DNA of 64,000 nucleotides, taken from positions 1 through 64,000 of the forward strand of contig JAVBLR010000024.1 of NCBI GenBank assembly GCA_031553395.1, written 5' to 3'. This DNA comes from WRGA01 sp031553395. GTDB taxonomy: Bacteria > Bacteroidota > Bacteroidia > Bacteroidales > WRGA01. Shown here one piece after another: positions 34,007 through 43,920 of this stretch; within the stretch, counting starts at the first letter, position 1; the number at the start of each line of letters is the position of its first letter. The notes beneath the pieces are model-generated. The model was not told where the DNA came from, did not search any database, and saw only the letters and a program-made list of their open reading frames with translations. Position numbers and translations under genes: made by a program.

Positions 34007-35590
34007 ATGGAGAAAAATTACGTGAAGTTATTTTTATTCTTGTCGATTTTATTTTCCTCAACAGTGTTGAGTGCCAAGAATTATTATGCGTCTCCTACGG
34101 GAACATCCACTGCTGCCGGAACGCTTGCCGCTCCGTTGAACATAACTACCGCTTTTGCAAAATCCGACTTGGATACTTTGTTTTTGCTGGGTGGACAATA
34201 CAATTTAACAGCTGCACAGAAATTTACTAAAACAGGCATAGCAACTGCCCGTAAGGCATTATTCGCTTACGAAAATGAAAAACCGATACTTGATTTTAGG
34301 GGAGAAGCTTATGGAAGTCGAGGTGTACAGTTTTCAGGGGCATATCTTCATGTAAAAGGAATTGTAATTTGCTATTCGGGGAAAAACGGCTTCTACAATG
34401 AATCCAATTATTCTATTTTTGAAAATTGCGAAACGTATGGAAACGGAGATACCGGATTTCAGAATAGGGATTGTTGTGGAAATTTAATGCTGAATTGTGA
34501 TTCACATGATAATTTTGACTATCAATTAGGTGGAACAACTGCTGCTGATTATGGCGGTAATGCCGATGGTTTTGCAGATAAACAATATACCGATAATGGA
34601 GACCCGAATATTTACGAAGGTTGTCGTTCGTGGAATAATTCGGATGATGGTTGGGATTTTTTTGACAAATATGGCAAAAGTCAAATTAAAAACAGTATTT
34701 GTTATAAAAATGGGCCTGCTTCGTACGATATGCGTAACCATGCCCGCTATAATACGGATAAAACATGGTTTGACCAGTTTCAATCCGGGAAAACGGTTAC
34801 AAGAAAAGATGGAAAATCGTATACGATAACACTTGCTAATTATACGAATATGGGTAATGGAAATGGATTTAAATTAGGAGGGAATTATTCGACCCATAAT
34901 GTGGATGTTATCAATTGTTTGTCTGCACAAAATACTGTCAAAGGATTTGACCAGAATAATAACAATGGTACTATGACACTTTACAATAATACGGCTTACA
35001 ATAATGGTAACGATTATGGTTTTAACAATTCGAGTTATGGTACGCTTATTATTAAAAACTGTGTGAGTTTGGCAAGTAAAGGTTCGAATACCTTAAATTC
35101 AAAAACGAAAACCAATGTAAATAATTCGTGGAATACTTCCGGTGTAACTTGTAATTCTGCCGATTTTGTAAGTACGGATGCAACAGTTATTACTACAGCC
35201 CGCAAACCTGACGGAAGCCTTGCTGATATCTCATTTATGCATTTGGTCAAAGGCAGTGATTTGATTGATGCCGGAGTAAATGTCGGATTGCCGTATTCTG
35301 GTAAAGCGCCTGATTTGGGATGTTATGAATTTGATGATAATACAAATTATTTACCAGCTGTAACAAAGGAGAATAAATTCAAATTAATTCAACAAGGAAA
35401 TAACCTAATAATTGCCGGAGCCGAAAAAGAGATGAATACAATTGTACTGTATAATATTTCCGGACAGGTTATAGCAACTGCTGAAAATACATTTTCTATA
35501 AATATAAACGGCGTACCTAAAGGAGTTTATTTAATCAAATTAACAGATATTAATCGTAATATTTCGATCGGTAAATTTTTAAAACGATAA
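34007..35590 (+). CDS. pectate lyase family 9-like protein, T9SS cargo
   Basis: 527 aa. Signal peptide ending VLSAK, then NYYASPTGTSTAAGTLAAPL, the start of the PL9 parallel beta-helix. The active-site region GGNADGFADKQ matches the PL9 motif with Asp187 and catalytic-type Lys192, and DDGWDFFDKYG follows. PL9 enzymes cleave pectate or rhamnogalacturonan by beta-elimination with calcium. The last ~75 residues (NKFKLIQQGNNLII ... VPKGVYLIKLTD ... ISIGKFLKR) are a T9SS sorting domain, so it is probably attached to or released from the cell surface by PorU. Confidence 0.85.
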   Translation: MEKNYVKLFLFLSILFSSTVLSAKNYYASPTGTSTAAGTLAAPLNITTAFAKSDLDTLFLLGGQYNLTAAQKFTKTGIATARKALFAYENEKPILDFRGEAYGSRGVQFSGAYLHVKGIVICYSGKNGFYNESNYSIFENCETYGNGDTGFQNRDCCGNLMLNCDSHDNFDYQLGGTTAADYGGNADGFADKQYTDNGDPNIYEGCRSWNNSDDGWDFFDKYGKSQIKNSICYKNGPASYDMRNHARYNTDKTWFDQFQSGKTVTRKDGKSYTITLANYTNMGNGNGFKLGGNYSTHNVDVINCLSAQNTVKGFDQNNNNGTMTLYNNTAYNNGNDYGFNNSSYGTLIIKNCVSLASKGSNTLNSKTKTNVNNSWNTSGVTCNSADFVSTDATVITTARKPDGSLADISFMHLVKGSDLIDAGVNVGLPYSGKAPDLGCYEFDDNTNYLPAVTKENKFKLIQQGNNLIIAGAEKEMNTIVLYNISGQVIATAENTFSININGVPKGVYLIKLTDINRNISIGKFLKR

Positions 35591-35610
35591 TTTCATAAAT
35601 GATTACAACA

Positions 35611-35656
35611 AAAACTCCTGAAAGAATAAACATTGTCAATTCTTTCAGGAGTTTTT
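35611..35656 (+). terminator. terminator of the PL9 gene
   Basis: AAAACTCCTGAAAGAAT (35611-35627) pairs with ATTCTTTCAGGAGTTTT (35639-35655) around an 11-base loop and ends in a T run. Confidence 0.85.
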
Positions 35657-35698
35657 GTTATGATGATATTACATTTTTGATTTTGATATCTGGTTTAG

Positions 35699-36568
35699 CT
35701 ATAAGTTTGAAGTCGAAAAAGTATCTCCATACTTTATATTTCCGGTTTCATATCCTTTGTAAAACCATTTTTTGCGTTGAGCTGAAGTCCCATGCGTAAA
35801 TGAATCGGGAACTACATATCCTTGACTTTGTTTTTGCAGTCGATCATCTCCAACCGCAGATGCAGCATTCATTGCTTCATCAATATCCCCGGGTTCCAAG
35901 CTGTTAAACATTTTTTGTGCATAATGCGCCCATAATCCGGCATAAAAATCTGCCTGAAGTTCCAATTTTACCGTGAGCGCGTTTGCTTGGGATTGATTCA
36001 TCCTTTTACTCAATACATTATATTCATCCATAATTCCCAGTAATTTTTGAACATGATGTCCAACTTCATGGGCAATTACGTATGCAAAAGCAAAATCACC
36101 TCCAGCACCAAGTTTACTACCCATTTCATCATAAAAAGAAAGATCAATATAGATTTTTTCATCTCCGGGACAATAAAAAGGGCCTGTAGCTTTTGACGCA
36201 TATCCGCATGCTGAGGAAACAGCTCCGCGATATAAAACTAATTTAGGTTTCCGGTATGTTGCTCCCATTTGATTAAATATATTTGACCAAACATCTTCAG
36301 TGTCAGCTAAAACAACCGATACAAACATTGCCAAGGAATCATCCTTAGCTTCCGAAACTCCGCCATTAGCCGGTTGATAATGTTGTTCCACGGCATTATC
36401 AACCATCAATAGCCGAATAACATCCATCGGATTTCCACCCAATAACCAAACTACGATTACTATAATTATACCAAGACATCCACCTTTGAAAACATTGCGG
36501 CCACCTCCTCCGGAAGCTCCTCGTGCATCCTCAATATTACTACTTCCTCTACGTCCTATCCATTTCAT
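35699..36568 (-). CDS. YpfJ-type neutral zinc metallopeptidase
   Basis: 289 aa. The family opening MKWIGRRGSSNIEDARG is followed by a Gly-rich stretch and a transmembrane helix (about 31-45). The zinc site is HEVGH at 167-171 in FAYVIAHEVGHHVQ, and downstream ELQADFYAGLWAHYA supplies the third ligand. Known as the putative neutral zinc metallopeptidase family (PF04228), membrane anchored; physiological substrate unknown. Full length. Confidence 0.92.
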   Translation of the reverse strand: MKWIGRRGSSNIEDARGASGGGGRNVFKGGCLGIIIVIVVWLLGGNPMDVIRLLMVDNAVEQHYQPANGGVSEAKDDSLAMFVSVVLADTEDVWSNIFNQMGATYRKPKLVLYRGAVSSACGYASKATGPFYCPGDEKIYIDLSFYDEMGSKLGAGGDFAFAYVIAHEVGHHVQKLLGIMDEYNVLSKRMNQSQANALTVKLELQADFYAGLWAHYAQKMFNSLEPGDIDEAMNAASAVGDDRLQKQSQGYVVPDSFTHGTSAQRKKWFYKGYETGNIKYGDTFSTSNL

Positions 36569-36586
36569 GCAAAATCCTATTTTGAA

Positions 36587-36630
36587 TTAAGAAGCTATTT
36601 AAATTTTTACAAATTTAAATAGCTTCTTAA
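36587..36630 (-). terminator. 20-bp inverted repeat, probable terminator of the TonB receptor
   Basis: TTAAGAAGCTATTTAAATTT (36587-36606) pairs perfectly with AAATTTAAATAGCTTCTTAA (36611-36630) around TTAC. It lies past the receptor stop at 36648 and just upstream of the metallopeptidase start. T tract is weak. Confidence 0.6.
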
Positions 36631-36647
36631 AAAATTCAAAAATACAA

Positions 36648-38882
36648 TTATTTTGGTAAATTGAATCTCATTCCCAAATAAAACTTCCTTCCATGCGTTG
36701 GCCCCCAAACCATTGTTGCGTCAAAATTGTCGCCATAAGGCTGATTCGCTGCAATAATCGGATTTTTTTGTGTAAAATCACTTAGGTTTTCACCACCAAG
36801 GTAAATAGACCAGTTTTTGAAATATTTGGTTATTTGAGCGTTGAATATGGTGTATGAGTTAAATCGTTTGTCCCATAAAGGATTTAATTCATCCGGAGTA
36901 GGCATTCTTCCACCACCATTAAATTGAGTGGTAAAGTCAAATTGCCATTTTTCCAAAGGTGTTTTGTAGGAAGCTGTAATCAAGCCTTTATATTTACTTG
37001 TTAAAGGCTTTTCCATTAAAATTCCATTATAGGTTGATTTGGAATCTGTAATACGGTAAGCTGCAGTTAGATTAAATCCTTCAAAGAACGGATAAGAAGC
37101 TTCCACCTGAAAATTACCTGCATACGACTTTCCATCTAAATTATAAAAGCTTACAGCATGCGGATTTGTATCCATATCGACTACGACCTGATTTACAAAA
37201 TCAGTATAATAATATTCGGTATTCAATGTCAGATCTTTCCCAAAAACAGGCAAGGTAAACATTGCACTGATTCCATAATTCCAAGCTTCTTCCTGATTCA
37301 ATTTGTCAGAATAACCATTAATAACACGGCTGCTTGCAAATAAATAATTGTTTTCGGCCAAAACATTTGCAGTTCGATAACCTTTTCCGGCAGAGCCTCT
37401 GAATTGCAGCCATGGAGTTGCATTGTATTTTACATGCAAGCGAGGTGTTACAAAAAAATCATATCGACTTGAATAATCAGCTCTTATACCGGCTAATAAA
37501 ACAAGTTTTTCATGCAAATCCAGTGTGTATTGTGCGTATATTCCCGGAACATTTTCGTGATTATTGAATGGTGTATTATTCAGTGTTTGTCGAAAACCAT
37601 CATAATTAAAACTCAATCCGGTACTTAGCTTGTGCATGTGGGAAAATTCTGTTTCATACATCAAACTTGCATATACATTGCTTTGGGTTACATCATAACG
37701 AGTAAGGCTATCTCCTGGTTGATGATTTAGGGCTCCGAATCCTGCATTTTGATCGTGATAAGAACCCGAAAGAATCAATGCAATACTACTTTCTCCATCA
37801 TTCAATGTATACGCATTTTTGGTGAAAGCCTCAATCCTGCTTGTATTAATATCCACCTGGAAGGGGCTGTACGAAATATCTGAAGTTTCATCCTGCCCGC
37901 TTTTTCTGTTTTCATTAATATATTTGATACCGGCCTGAGACATATAATGCCCATTTTGATATGCCCAACGGTTGAATATATTAAATTGTTTTCGTTTGGG
38001 AATATCCAAAAATCCATCGCCATTATCATCGTGAGTTGCAGATTCGTTGGAGTAATGAGCTAATAATCCGGTTGATAATTTATCATTCAACATATATGCT
38101 GCATCTGCATTTGCTTCGTAACGGCCGGCATCGCTGACAAATAAGTTTACAGATAACGGATTAGCAGTCTGAGGCTTTTTATATTCGACATTGATTTGTC
38201 CCGTTAATGCTTCGTATCCGTTTTTTACAGAGGATGTTCCCTTTGAAACCTGAATACTTTCCATCCATGGTCCGGGAACATAATCAAGTCCATAAAGGGA
38301 TGCCGCTCCTCTGAAATTGGGATAATTTTCAGTCAACATTTGCACATAAGTTCCTGATAATCCAAGTAATTTAATTTGTCTTGCTCCTGTTGCCGCATCA
38401 CTGTAGGATACATCAACTGAAGGATTTGTTTCAAAACTTTCGGCTAAGCTACAACAAGCAGCCCGGCAAAGTTCAGCATAAGAAATTTTTTGTGTATTCA
38501 AAGGAGACATACTTGAAGTAATAGTACTCATCTGACGTTTATTGACCGTTACTTCATTTAATTCAATACCTTCTTTTAATACGATTTTCAACGAATGATC
38601 ATGTCCGTCGGAATGACTATGCCCATCTTGGATAATTGCAAATTGCTGCTTCTCATATCCAACAGAACTAACTTCCAACAAGGAATCCTGAGGAGAAACT
38701 TCAATGCTGAAGAATCCTTTTACATCAGTTGCTATTCCTTTTTGGGAATAAGGAAAATATATACTTGCTCCGATAATAGGCCGATTCTTGGAATCATACA
38801 CATGTCCGGTTACAGGCTCATTATTCGAATATATAAAAATGGAATTTATTGTAATTAATAAGAATAAAAATAAACGATTCAT
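36648..38882 (-). CDS. TonB-dependent receptor with His-rich linker, probable metal uptake
   Basis: 744 aa. Signal peptide ending IYSNN, carboxypeptidase-D-like domain at about 20-100 (RPIIGASIYFPYSQKGIATDVKGFF) and inside it a His-rich loop (DGHSHSDGHDHS). A Cys-rich segment LCRAACCSLAESFETNPS precedes the plug (GLSGTYVQMLTENYPNFRG, VPGPWMESIQVSKGTSSVKNG), followed by a 22-strand barrel. Receptors of this subgroup in Bacteroidota are commonly next to small Cys/His-rich or heavy-metal-associated proteins, as here at 38991, so copper or zinc transport is a reasonable inference. Confidence 0.9.
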   Translation of the reverse strand: MNRLFLFLLITINSIFIYSNNEPVTGHVYDSKNRPIIGASIYFPYSQKGIATDVKGFFSIEVSPQDSLLEVSSVGYEKQQFAIIQDGHSHSDGHDHSLKIVLKEGIELNEVTVNKRQMSTITSSMSPLNTQKISYAELCRAACCSLAESFETNPSVDVSYSDAATGARQIKLLGLSGTYVQMLTENYPNFRGAASLYGLDYVPGPWMESIQVSKGTSSVKNGYEALTGQINVEYKKPQTANPLSVNLFVSDAGRYEANADAAYMLNDKLSTGLLAHYSNESATHDDNGDGFLDIPKRKQFNIFNRWAYQNGHYMSQAGIKYINENRKSGQDETSDISYSPFQVDINTSRIEAFTKNAYTLNDGESSIALILSGSYHDQNAGFGALNHQPGDSLTRYDVTQSNVYASLMYETEFSHMHKLSTGLSFNYDGFRQTLNNTPFNNHENVPGIYAQYTLDLHEKLVLLAGIRADYSSRYDFFVTPRLHVKYNATPWLQFRGSAGKGYRTANVLAENNYLFASSRVINGYSDKLNQEEAWNYGISAMFTLPVFGKDLTLNTEYYYTDFVNQVVVDMDTNPHAVSFYNLDGKSYAGNFQVEASYPFFEGFNLTAAYRITDSKSTYNGILMEKPLTSKYKGLITASYKTPLEKWQFDFTTQFNGGGRMPTPDELNPLWDKRFNSYTIFNAQITKYFKNWSIYLGGENLSDFTQKNPIIAANQPYGDNFDATMVWGPTHGRKFYLGMRFNLPK

Positions 38883-38943
38883 ATTTAATAATTTATAGAT
38901 TAAAAAATACTTTGTGTTTGAACATTAAACACAAAGGAAAATG

Positions 38944-38965
38944 AGGATTATTCGTTAATAATCCT
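38944..38965 (-). terminator. hairpin between the Cys/His-rich gene and the TonB receptor
   Basis: AGGATTATT (38944-38952) and AATAATCCT (38957-38965) with a 4-base loop. It may attenuate transcription from the small upstream gene into the receptor gene. T tract is only partial. Confidence 0.4.
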
Positions 38966-38990
38966 GTAATTTAATATAAATTATTAAAAA

Positions 38991-39449
38991 TTAAATCAGA
39001 AGAGTAGAATGATGAGCCAATATATCCCGGGAAGAATAAACCGGTAAAATATATGCTTGAAGATTATATTGTTGAGATTTTAATGCCGCTACTTCGTCTA
39101 ATGTATATAAAAAGATAAAAGGCAGGTCGATTACAGGTACATCAATTTGTATGTTGTGGTTATATGAATTTAAATCAAACTTATAGCTGGTTATGCTGCA
39201 ATGTTTCTCATTATCAGAGCAAGAACTATTGTCTTGATGTTTAGAATGTTCAGGTTTTGAGTGAGAAGTTGAACAACAGGATTGATTGTCAGCTTTGTGG
39301 ATTTTATGACATTCATCAGATAAAGCAGCCTCAACGCCAAAGTCTTGGCAATTAGAGCAGCAAAACTGACTTAGATAAAATCCCGACCCACCATAAAAGC
39401 ATAAGCAAGCGAGCAAAATCCACACTATATTAGTTGGTTTGAAAAGCAT
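38991..39449 (-). CDS. Cys/His-rich small exported protein (HYC_CC_PP-like)
   Basis: 152 aa. Hydrophobic N-terminal segment (residues 7-27), then FCCSNCQDFG, SDECHKIHKA, QSCCSTSHSKPEHSKHQD and CSDNEKHCSI, a run of potential metal ligands. A second hydrophobic stretch (VIDLPFIFLYTLDEV) follows. It resembles small Bacteroidota proteins that accompany metal-related TonB receptors, and precedes one here. The promoter box lies only 5 bp upstream of the ATG, so its mRNA is probably leaderless. Confidence 0.72.
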   Translation of the reverse strand: MLFKPTNIVWILLACLCFYGGSGFYLSQFCCSNCQDFGVEAALSDECHKIHKADNQSCCSTSHSKPEHSKHQDNSSCSDNEKHCSITSYKFDLNSYNHNIQIDVPVIDLPFIFLYTLDEVAALKSQQYNLQAYILPVYSSRDILAHHSTLLI

Positions 39450-39453
39450 AGTG

Positions 39454-39461
39454 CAAAAGTA
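39454..39461 (-). promoter_or_regulatory. -7 box abutting the start codon of the Cys/His-rich gene
   Basis: The minus strand reads TACTTTTG immediately before the ATG at 39449. Transcription starting the usual few bases downstream would give a leaderless message. Confidence 0.5.
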
Positions 39462-39544
39462 ATAGTAAAAAGCATACCTTCTGAAAAAATGTCTTGAAAA
39501 TTATTCTAAAGCCCTAAATTTTGAAACTTTAGGTATCGTTATGA

Positions 39545-39573
39545 TTGTATTTGAAAAAAGTATTTTACTTTTG
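39545..39573 (+). promoter_or_regulatory. promoter with consensus -33 and -7, long leader to the FAH gene
   Basis: TTG at 39545-39547 and TACTTTTG at 39566-39573 with an 18-bp spacer. The FAH start is 184 bp downstream. The 307-bp gap 39450-39756 holds these two promoters and no ORF I can support. Confidence 0.55.
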
Positions 39574-39756
39574 TGTGCCGAAATCTGCAGTGATAAATAG
39601 CATGAGGCTATAATTGCGATTAGGCATATTAAAAGATATTTCGTGTCCTTTTGGCAGTTTCTTTTACTTAAAAACATACGAGTAAAAAAGGAAAATGAGT
39701 TCCGTTAAATATTAATAATATATTCTAATTAAAAATCCACTATTAGGATAATCTAG

Positions 39757-40371
39757 ATGAAGATAATTGCGATTGGTCTGAATTATTCCGAACACAATAA
39801 AGAGATGGATAATCCGTTTTTTCCAAAGGAGCCTGTTGTTTTCTTGAAACCGGATTCTGCTTTATTAAAGGATGGAAAACCCTTTTTTATTCCTGATTTT
39901 TCTCAGGACTTGCAGTATGAAGCTGAAATTGTGGTTCGAATAAATCGTTTGGGAAAAAATATAGCAGAAAAATTTGCATCTCGTTATTATGATGCTATTA
40001 CAATTGGAATTGATTTTACGGCACGGGATTTGCAAAAAAGCTTAAGGGAGCAAGGGTATCCTTGGGAAATATCTAAAGGTTTTGATAATTCTGCCGCTAT
40101 TGGAAATTTTGTCTCGGTAGAGCATTTTTCAGATATACAGAATTTGGATTTTTCCTTAAAAATAAATGAAAAGATTGTACAAAAGGATAATTCCCGGAAT
40201 ATGATTTTCGGAATAAATAAGATAATTGCTTATGTAAGTCAATTCTTTACATTGAAGATAGGAGATTTAATATTTACAGGAACTCCTGCAGGTGTTGGAA
40301 AAGTAGAGCCTAATGATCGATTGGAAGGATTTATTGGCAATGAAAAGTTGTTGGATTTTTATGTGAAATAA
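39757..40371 (+). CDS. fumarylacetoacetate hydrolase (FAH) family protein
   Basis: 204 aa, short FAH-fold protein without the N-terminal extension. Start IIAIGLNYSEHNKEM, metal-binding EAEIVVRINR (two Glu), GIDFTARDLQ, KGFDNSAAIG, and LIFTGTPAGVGKVEPND are the family hallmarks. Members include acylpyruvases, oxaloacetate tautomerase/decarboxylase and 2-keto-4-pentenoate hydratases; the exact reaction cannot be told. It precedes the porU pair by 59 bp. Confidence 0.9.
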   Translation: MKIIAIGLNYSEHNKEMDNPFFPKEPVVFLKPDSALLKDGKPFFIPDFSQDLQYEAEIVVRINRLGKNIAEKFASRYYDAITIGIDFTARDLQKSLREQGYPWEISKGFDNSAAIGNFVSVEHFSDIQNLDFSLKINEKIVQKDNSRNMIFGINKIIAYVSQFFTLKIGDLIFTGTPAGVGKVEPNDRLEGFIGNEKLLDFYVK

Positions 40372-40430
40372 GATATAAGGTATTTATTATTTTTTGATAA
40401 GGGGTATTTGATATTATAAAATTTAAGCGC

Positions 40431-43400
40431 ATGAGATTTTTTACCATATTGATATTCAGTTTATTTATTTCTATATCTACCGTATGTGTAGGTGAAACTA
40501 CCAAACATTCCTACAAAGCAACATCTATTTTATCTTCTGGAAAATGGATAAAGATAAAAGTAAAAGAAACAGGAGTCTATAAGATTACTTATGAGAAATT
40601 GCTTGAATGGGGATTTTCAAATCCGGCGAATATCCAAGTTTACGGATATGGCGGTTGGCCTTTGGATGAAGATTTCAGAAATTCCCGTATTGATGATTTG
40701 CCACAAGTATCTACTTGGGTAGAAAAGGGTGCAGATAATATTTTTAATGCAGGTGATTACATCCTTTTTTATGCAAGAGGAACAATAAAATGGGAGTATA
40801 AATCGGGGGAATTTATACATACCAACAATCCGTATAGTGTGTATAGTTATTATTTCATTACAGAAAGCGAATCTCCAACTAAGCAGATGAATTTGAAACA
40901 AGGTTCTTCATCATTTACACAAGAGATTACTAGTTTTTCCGATTATATGGTTCATGAAAAAGAGCTGGTTAATATAGGAAGATTCGGAAGAGAGTTTTAT
41001 GGGGAAGATTTTTCGATAAATACAAGCCAGAGCTTTACATTTTTTACACCAGGTATAAATAATAATACAGGCAAAGTAACAGTTAATTTTATATCAAAGA
41101 ATGATGGTGCATCGGTACCATTAACTGTGAAAATTAATGAATATACTTTTTCGGGAAGTATATCTAAGACAACTGATTCATCTACCGATTTAGCAATGGA
41201 AGGGACTGTGGCTAGTAATTGGACAGGTGCGAAACCGGAAACAAATACAGTAAATCTAACATATGGAGCAGCCGGACGCTCAAATACCCGGCTCAATTAT
41301 ATTCGGTTAAATTTTGATAGGGAGTTAAAATTTTATGATAAATCATTTTTAGCATTTAGAAGTATAAATGCTGTTGGTAGAGTCATAAAATATACGATTA
41401 GTAATTCAAATTCGAATGTGAGAATTTGGAATGTTAGTGATGTCTCGAATATTCAACAGATGGAAGATAGCTTCTTAGACAACAAAACGTCTTTTAATTT
41501 AAACTCTACGTCGTTAGAAGAATTTGTAGCAGTAGATGTAAAAGGTAACTTTCTGGAACCCGAATTTGAAGAAGTAATTACCACACAGAATTTACATGCC
41601 TTGCCACAAACGGATATGATAATAATTACACATTTGGATTTTAATACACAAGCAGATAGAATTGCAGAATGGCATAGAACTCATGATAATTTACGTGTGC
41701 ATGTAGTAACGTCAGATCAGATTTATAATGAATTTTCTTCAGGTACTCCCGATGCAAGTGCATACCGTTGGTTTATGAAAATGTTTTATGATAGGGGGAA
41801 AAATCTAGGAAATGAAAGTGAATTGCCGAAATATCTATTATTGATAGGTGATGGAGTTTTTGATAATAGACAATTACTTGCAGAATGGGTAAACTATCCT
41901 AAATCTGATTATTTGTTGACCTATCAATCTCAAAATTCAACAAGTACTGTAAATACATATGTTACAGATGATTATTTTGGTTTTTTGGATGATAGCAATA
42001 CAACAGAAATGAAGAAAAATAAATTAAATATTGGAGTAGGACGTTTTCCAGTAAAATCATTGCAAGAAGCTAAAAATGTTGTTGATAAAACGATAAACTA
42101 TGCAAAAAACGATAAACTTGGTGCTTGGAAGAATAATTTATGCTTTATAGCTAATGCTGGAGATGAACAACTTCACATGATGCAAGCAGATTCGGTGGCT
42201 CGAAATTTCGTAGAAAAAGGAAATAAAGAATACGTAGTAAACAAAATATATATAGGAACGTTTAAACGGGATGAATCAGCCTCAGGATGTTTATATCCCG
42301 ATGCAAGAAAGAAATTCTTTAATTTGTTTGATTCTGGAACACTTATTTTAAATTTTACAGGCCATGGAAATGTTAGTAGTTTTGGAGATAATCGTTTTTT
42401 TGTAAAAACAGACCCACTTGGTTTAAAGAATGAGAAGTTGCCTTTCTTTATTACTGCCACATGTGAATTTTCACGTTTCGATGATTTCACAAATGTAGCA
42501 GGAGAAGAAATGCTTTTAAATCCAAATGGTGGAGTAATTGGATTGTTTTCTACAACTCGCACAGTAAATTCAACTCCTAACTTTAAAATTAATAAGGCAA
42601 TAAGTAATAATTTATTCCGTAAGGATGCAACTGGAAAATATCTTCGATTAGGAGATATTATGCGATTGGCTAAGAATACATCTTCTCCATCAGATATGAA
42701 TTTAAGTGAAGATCTAAACAAATTGAATTTTATATTACTTGGAGATCCGGCATTAACATTGGCTTATCCTGAATATAAAGCGGCAATAACAAAAATTAAT
42801 GGAGCTAATGTTGATGGGCAAGTAAATACTATTGCTTCTGGAGTAACAGTAAATATGTCAGGAATTATTACAGCACCATCAGGTGTTCAAGCTTCTGATT
42901 TTTCAGGAGAGGTATTTTTTAATGTTTACGATTCTAAGCTATGGATGGATCAGATTATTGCAGAGAGAACGGTAAATCAACAAATAATAAAGGATATTAC
43001 AAATATATATGAACAATCAAAAATTTTGTTCTCTGGAAGAGTCCCAGTAGTGAATGGTACATTTTCTTTATCATTTACAATGCCTAAAGATATTAATTAT
43101 ACAAATGAACTTGGTCGGATTAATATTTATGCTGTAAATAATTCGAAAAATATTGAGGCACAAGGATACTTTGATGGATTTAAAATTGGTGGTTCTGATA
43201 ATACAATTGCATTTAATGATGATGTTGCACCTGTAATCAATTCTTTGTATATAGGAAATTCCAATTTTAGTGACGGAGATAGAGTTAAGGACCAATCGGA
43301 GTTTGTGGTTGAAGTTGAAGATAATGGTTCCGGAATAAATGCATTAGGTTCTGGAATAGGACGTAATGTTACTTTAACAATAGATAATTCTCCGTCTCAA

Positions 43401-43880
43401 ATATATATTTTAAACTCATATTTTGAGGGAGATTTGAATAATTCGAAAAAGGGATTATTCAGATTTACTTTACCGAGTTTGTCTGCAGGAAATCATACAT
43501 TGAAGTTCAAAGTGTGGGATATAATGAATAATTCTACAACAAAAGAAGTTTCTTTTGTTGTGAAACAGAAGTCATCCAGTTCCTTTGATTTGACAGCAGT
43601 TCCTGACTTAATGAATAAGAGCGTAACCTTTTTTGTAGAAACCAATACGGTAGAAAAAAATCTTAAAGTAAATGTTGAGGTTTACAACTTAGATGGCAAT
43701 GTTGTATGGAAGAATGAACAAGATGTTAATGCTAGTATAATAAAATCATTTCCAATAAGATGGGATATGACGAATAATGGCGGATCAAATTTATCGTCCG
43801 GAATATATACTTACAAAGCAACGATATATTCTGATGATAATGCTTATTCTACGGAAATTAAGAGATTTATTGTAAAATGA
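40431..43880 (+). CDS. porU: T9SS sortase PorU, copy 1 (C25 peptidase)
   Basis: 1149 aa. Signal peptide ending VCVGE, N-terminal domain (SGKWIKIKVKETGVYKITYEKL), then a gingipain-type C25 peptidase domain at about 400-780 with the catalytic pair His645 (NFTGHGN) and Cys678 (TATCEFSRFDD). Ig-like domains and a C-terminal region with YNLDGNVVWKNEQ ... SSGIYTYKATI follow. PorU cleaves sorting domains from T9SS cargo at the cell surface and attaches cargo to lipid. It is about 55-60 percent similar by eye to the next gene, 40 bp downstream, and both retain the dyad. Confidence 0.9.
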   Translation: MRFFTILIFSLFISISTVCVGETTKHSYKATSILSSGKWIKIKVKETGVYKITYEKLLEWGFSNPANIQVYGYGGWPLDEDFRNSRIDDLPQVSTWVEKGADNIFNAGDYILFYARGTIKWEYKSGEFIHTNNPYSVYSYYFITESESPTKQMNLKQGSSSFTQEITSFSDYMVHEKELVNIGRFGREFYGEDFSINTSQSFTFFTPGINNNTGKVTVNFISKNDGASVPLTVKINEYTFSGSISKTTDSSTDLAMEGTVASNWTGAKPETNTVNLTYGAAGRSNTRLNYIRLNFDRELKFYDKSFLAFRSINAVGRVIKYTISNSNSNVRIWNVSDVSNIQQMEDSFLDNKTSFNLNSTSLEEFVAVDVKGNFLEPEFEEVITTQNLHALPQTDMIIITHLDFNTQADRIAEWHRTHDNLRVHVVTSDQIYNEFSSGTPDASAYRWFMKMFYDRGKNLGNESELPKYLLLIGDGVFDNRQLLAEWVNYPKSDYLLTYQSQNSTSTVNTYVTDDYFGFLDDSNTTEMKKNKLNIGVGRFPVKSLQEAKNVVDKTINYAKNDKLGAWKNNLCFIANAGDEQLHMMQADSVARNFVEKGNKEYVVNKIYIGTFKRDESASGCLYPDARKKFFNLFDSGTLILNFTGHGNVSSFGDNRFFVKTDPLGLKNEKLPFFITATCEFSRFDDFTNVAGEEMLLNPNGGVIGLFSTTRTVNSTPNFKINKAISNNLFRKDATGKYLRLGDIMRLAKNTSSPSDMNLSEDLNKLNFILLGDPALTLAYPEYKAAITKINGANVDGQVNTIASGVTVNMSGIITAPSGVQASDFSGEVFFNVYDSKLWMDQIIAERTVNQQIIKDITNIYEQSKILFSGRVPVVNGTFSLSFTMPKDINYTNELGRINIYAVNNSKNIEAQGYFDGFKIGGSDNTIAFNDDVAPVINSLYIGNSNFSDGDRVKDQSEFVVEVEDNGSGINALGSGIGRNVTLTIDNSPSQIYILNSYFEGDLNNSKKGLFRFTLPSLSAGNHTLKFKVWDIMNNSTTKEVSFVVKQKSSSSFDLTAVPDLMNKSVTFFVETNTVEKNLKVNVEVYNLDGNVVWKNEQDVNASIIKSFPIRWDMTNNGGSNLSSGIYTYKATIYSDDNAYSTEIKRFIVK

Positions 43881-43920
43881 AAAGTGTGTTATTCTTTTTT
43901 ATTTTTAAAGGATTATTATT

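Noticed and set aside
42173..42721. 182-aa minus-strand ORF inside porU copy 1
   Set aside because: Shadow of the sense porU frame; composition (Phe/Lys/Ser rich) and lack of any motif indicate it is not translated.
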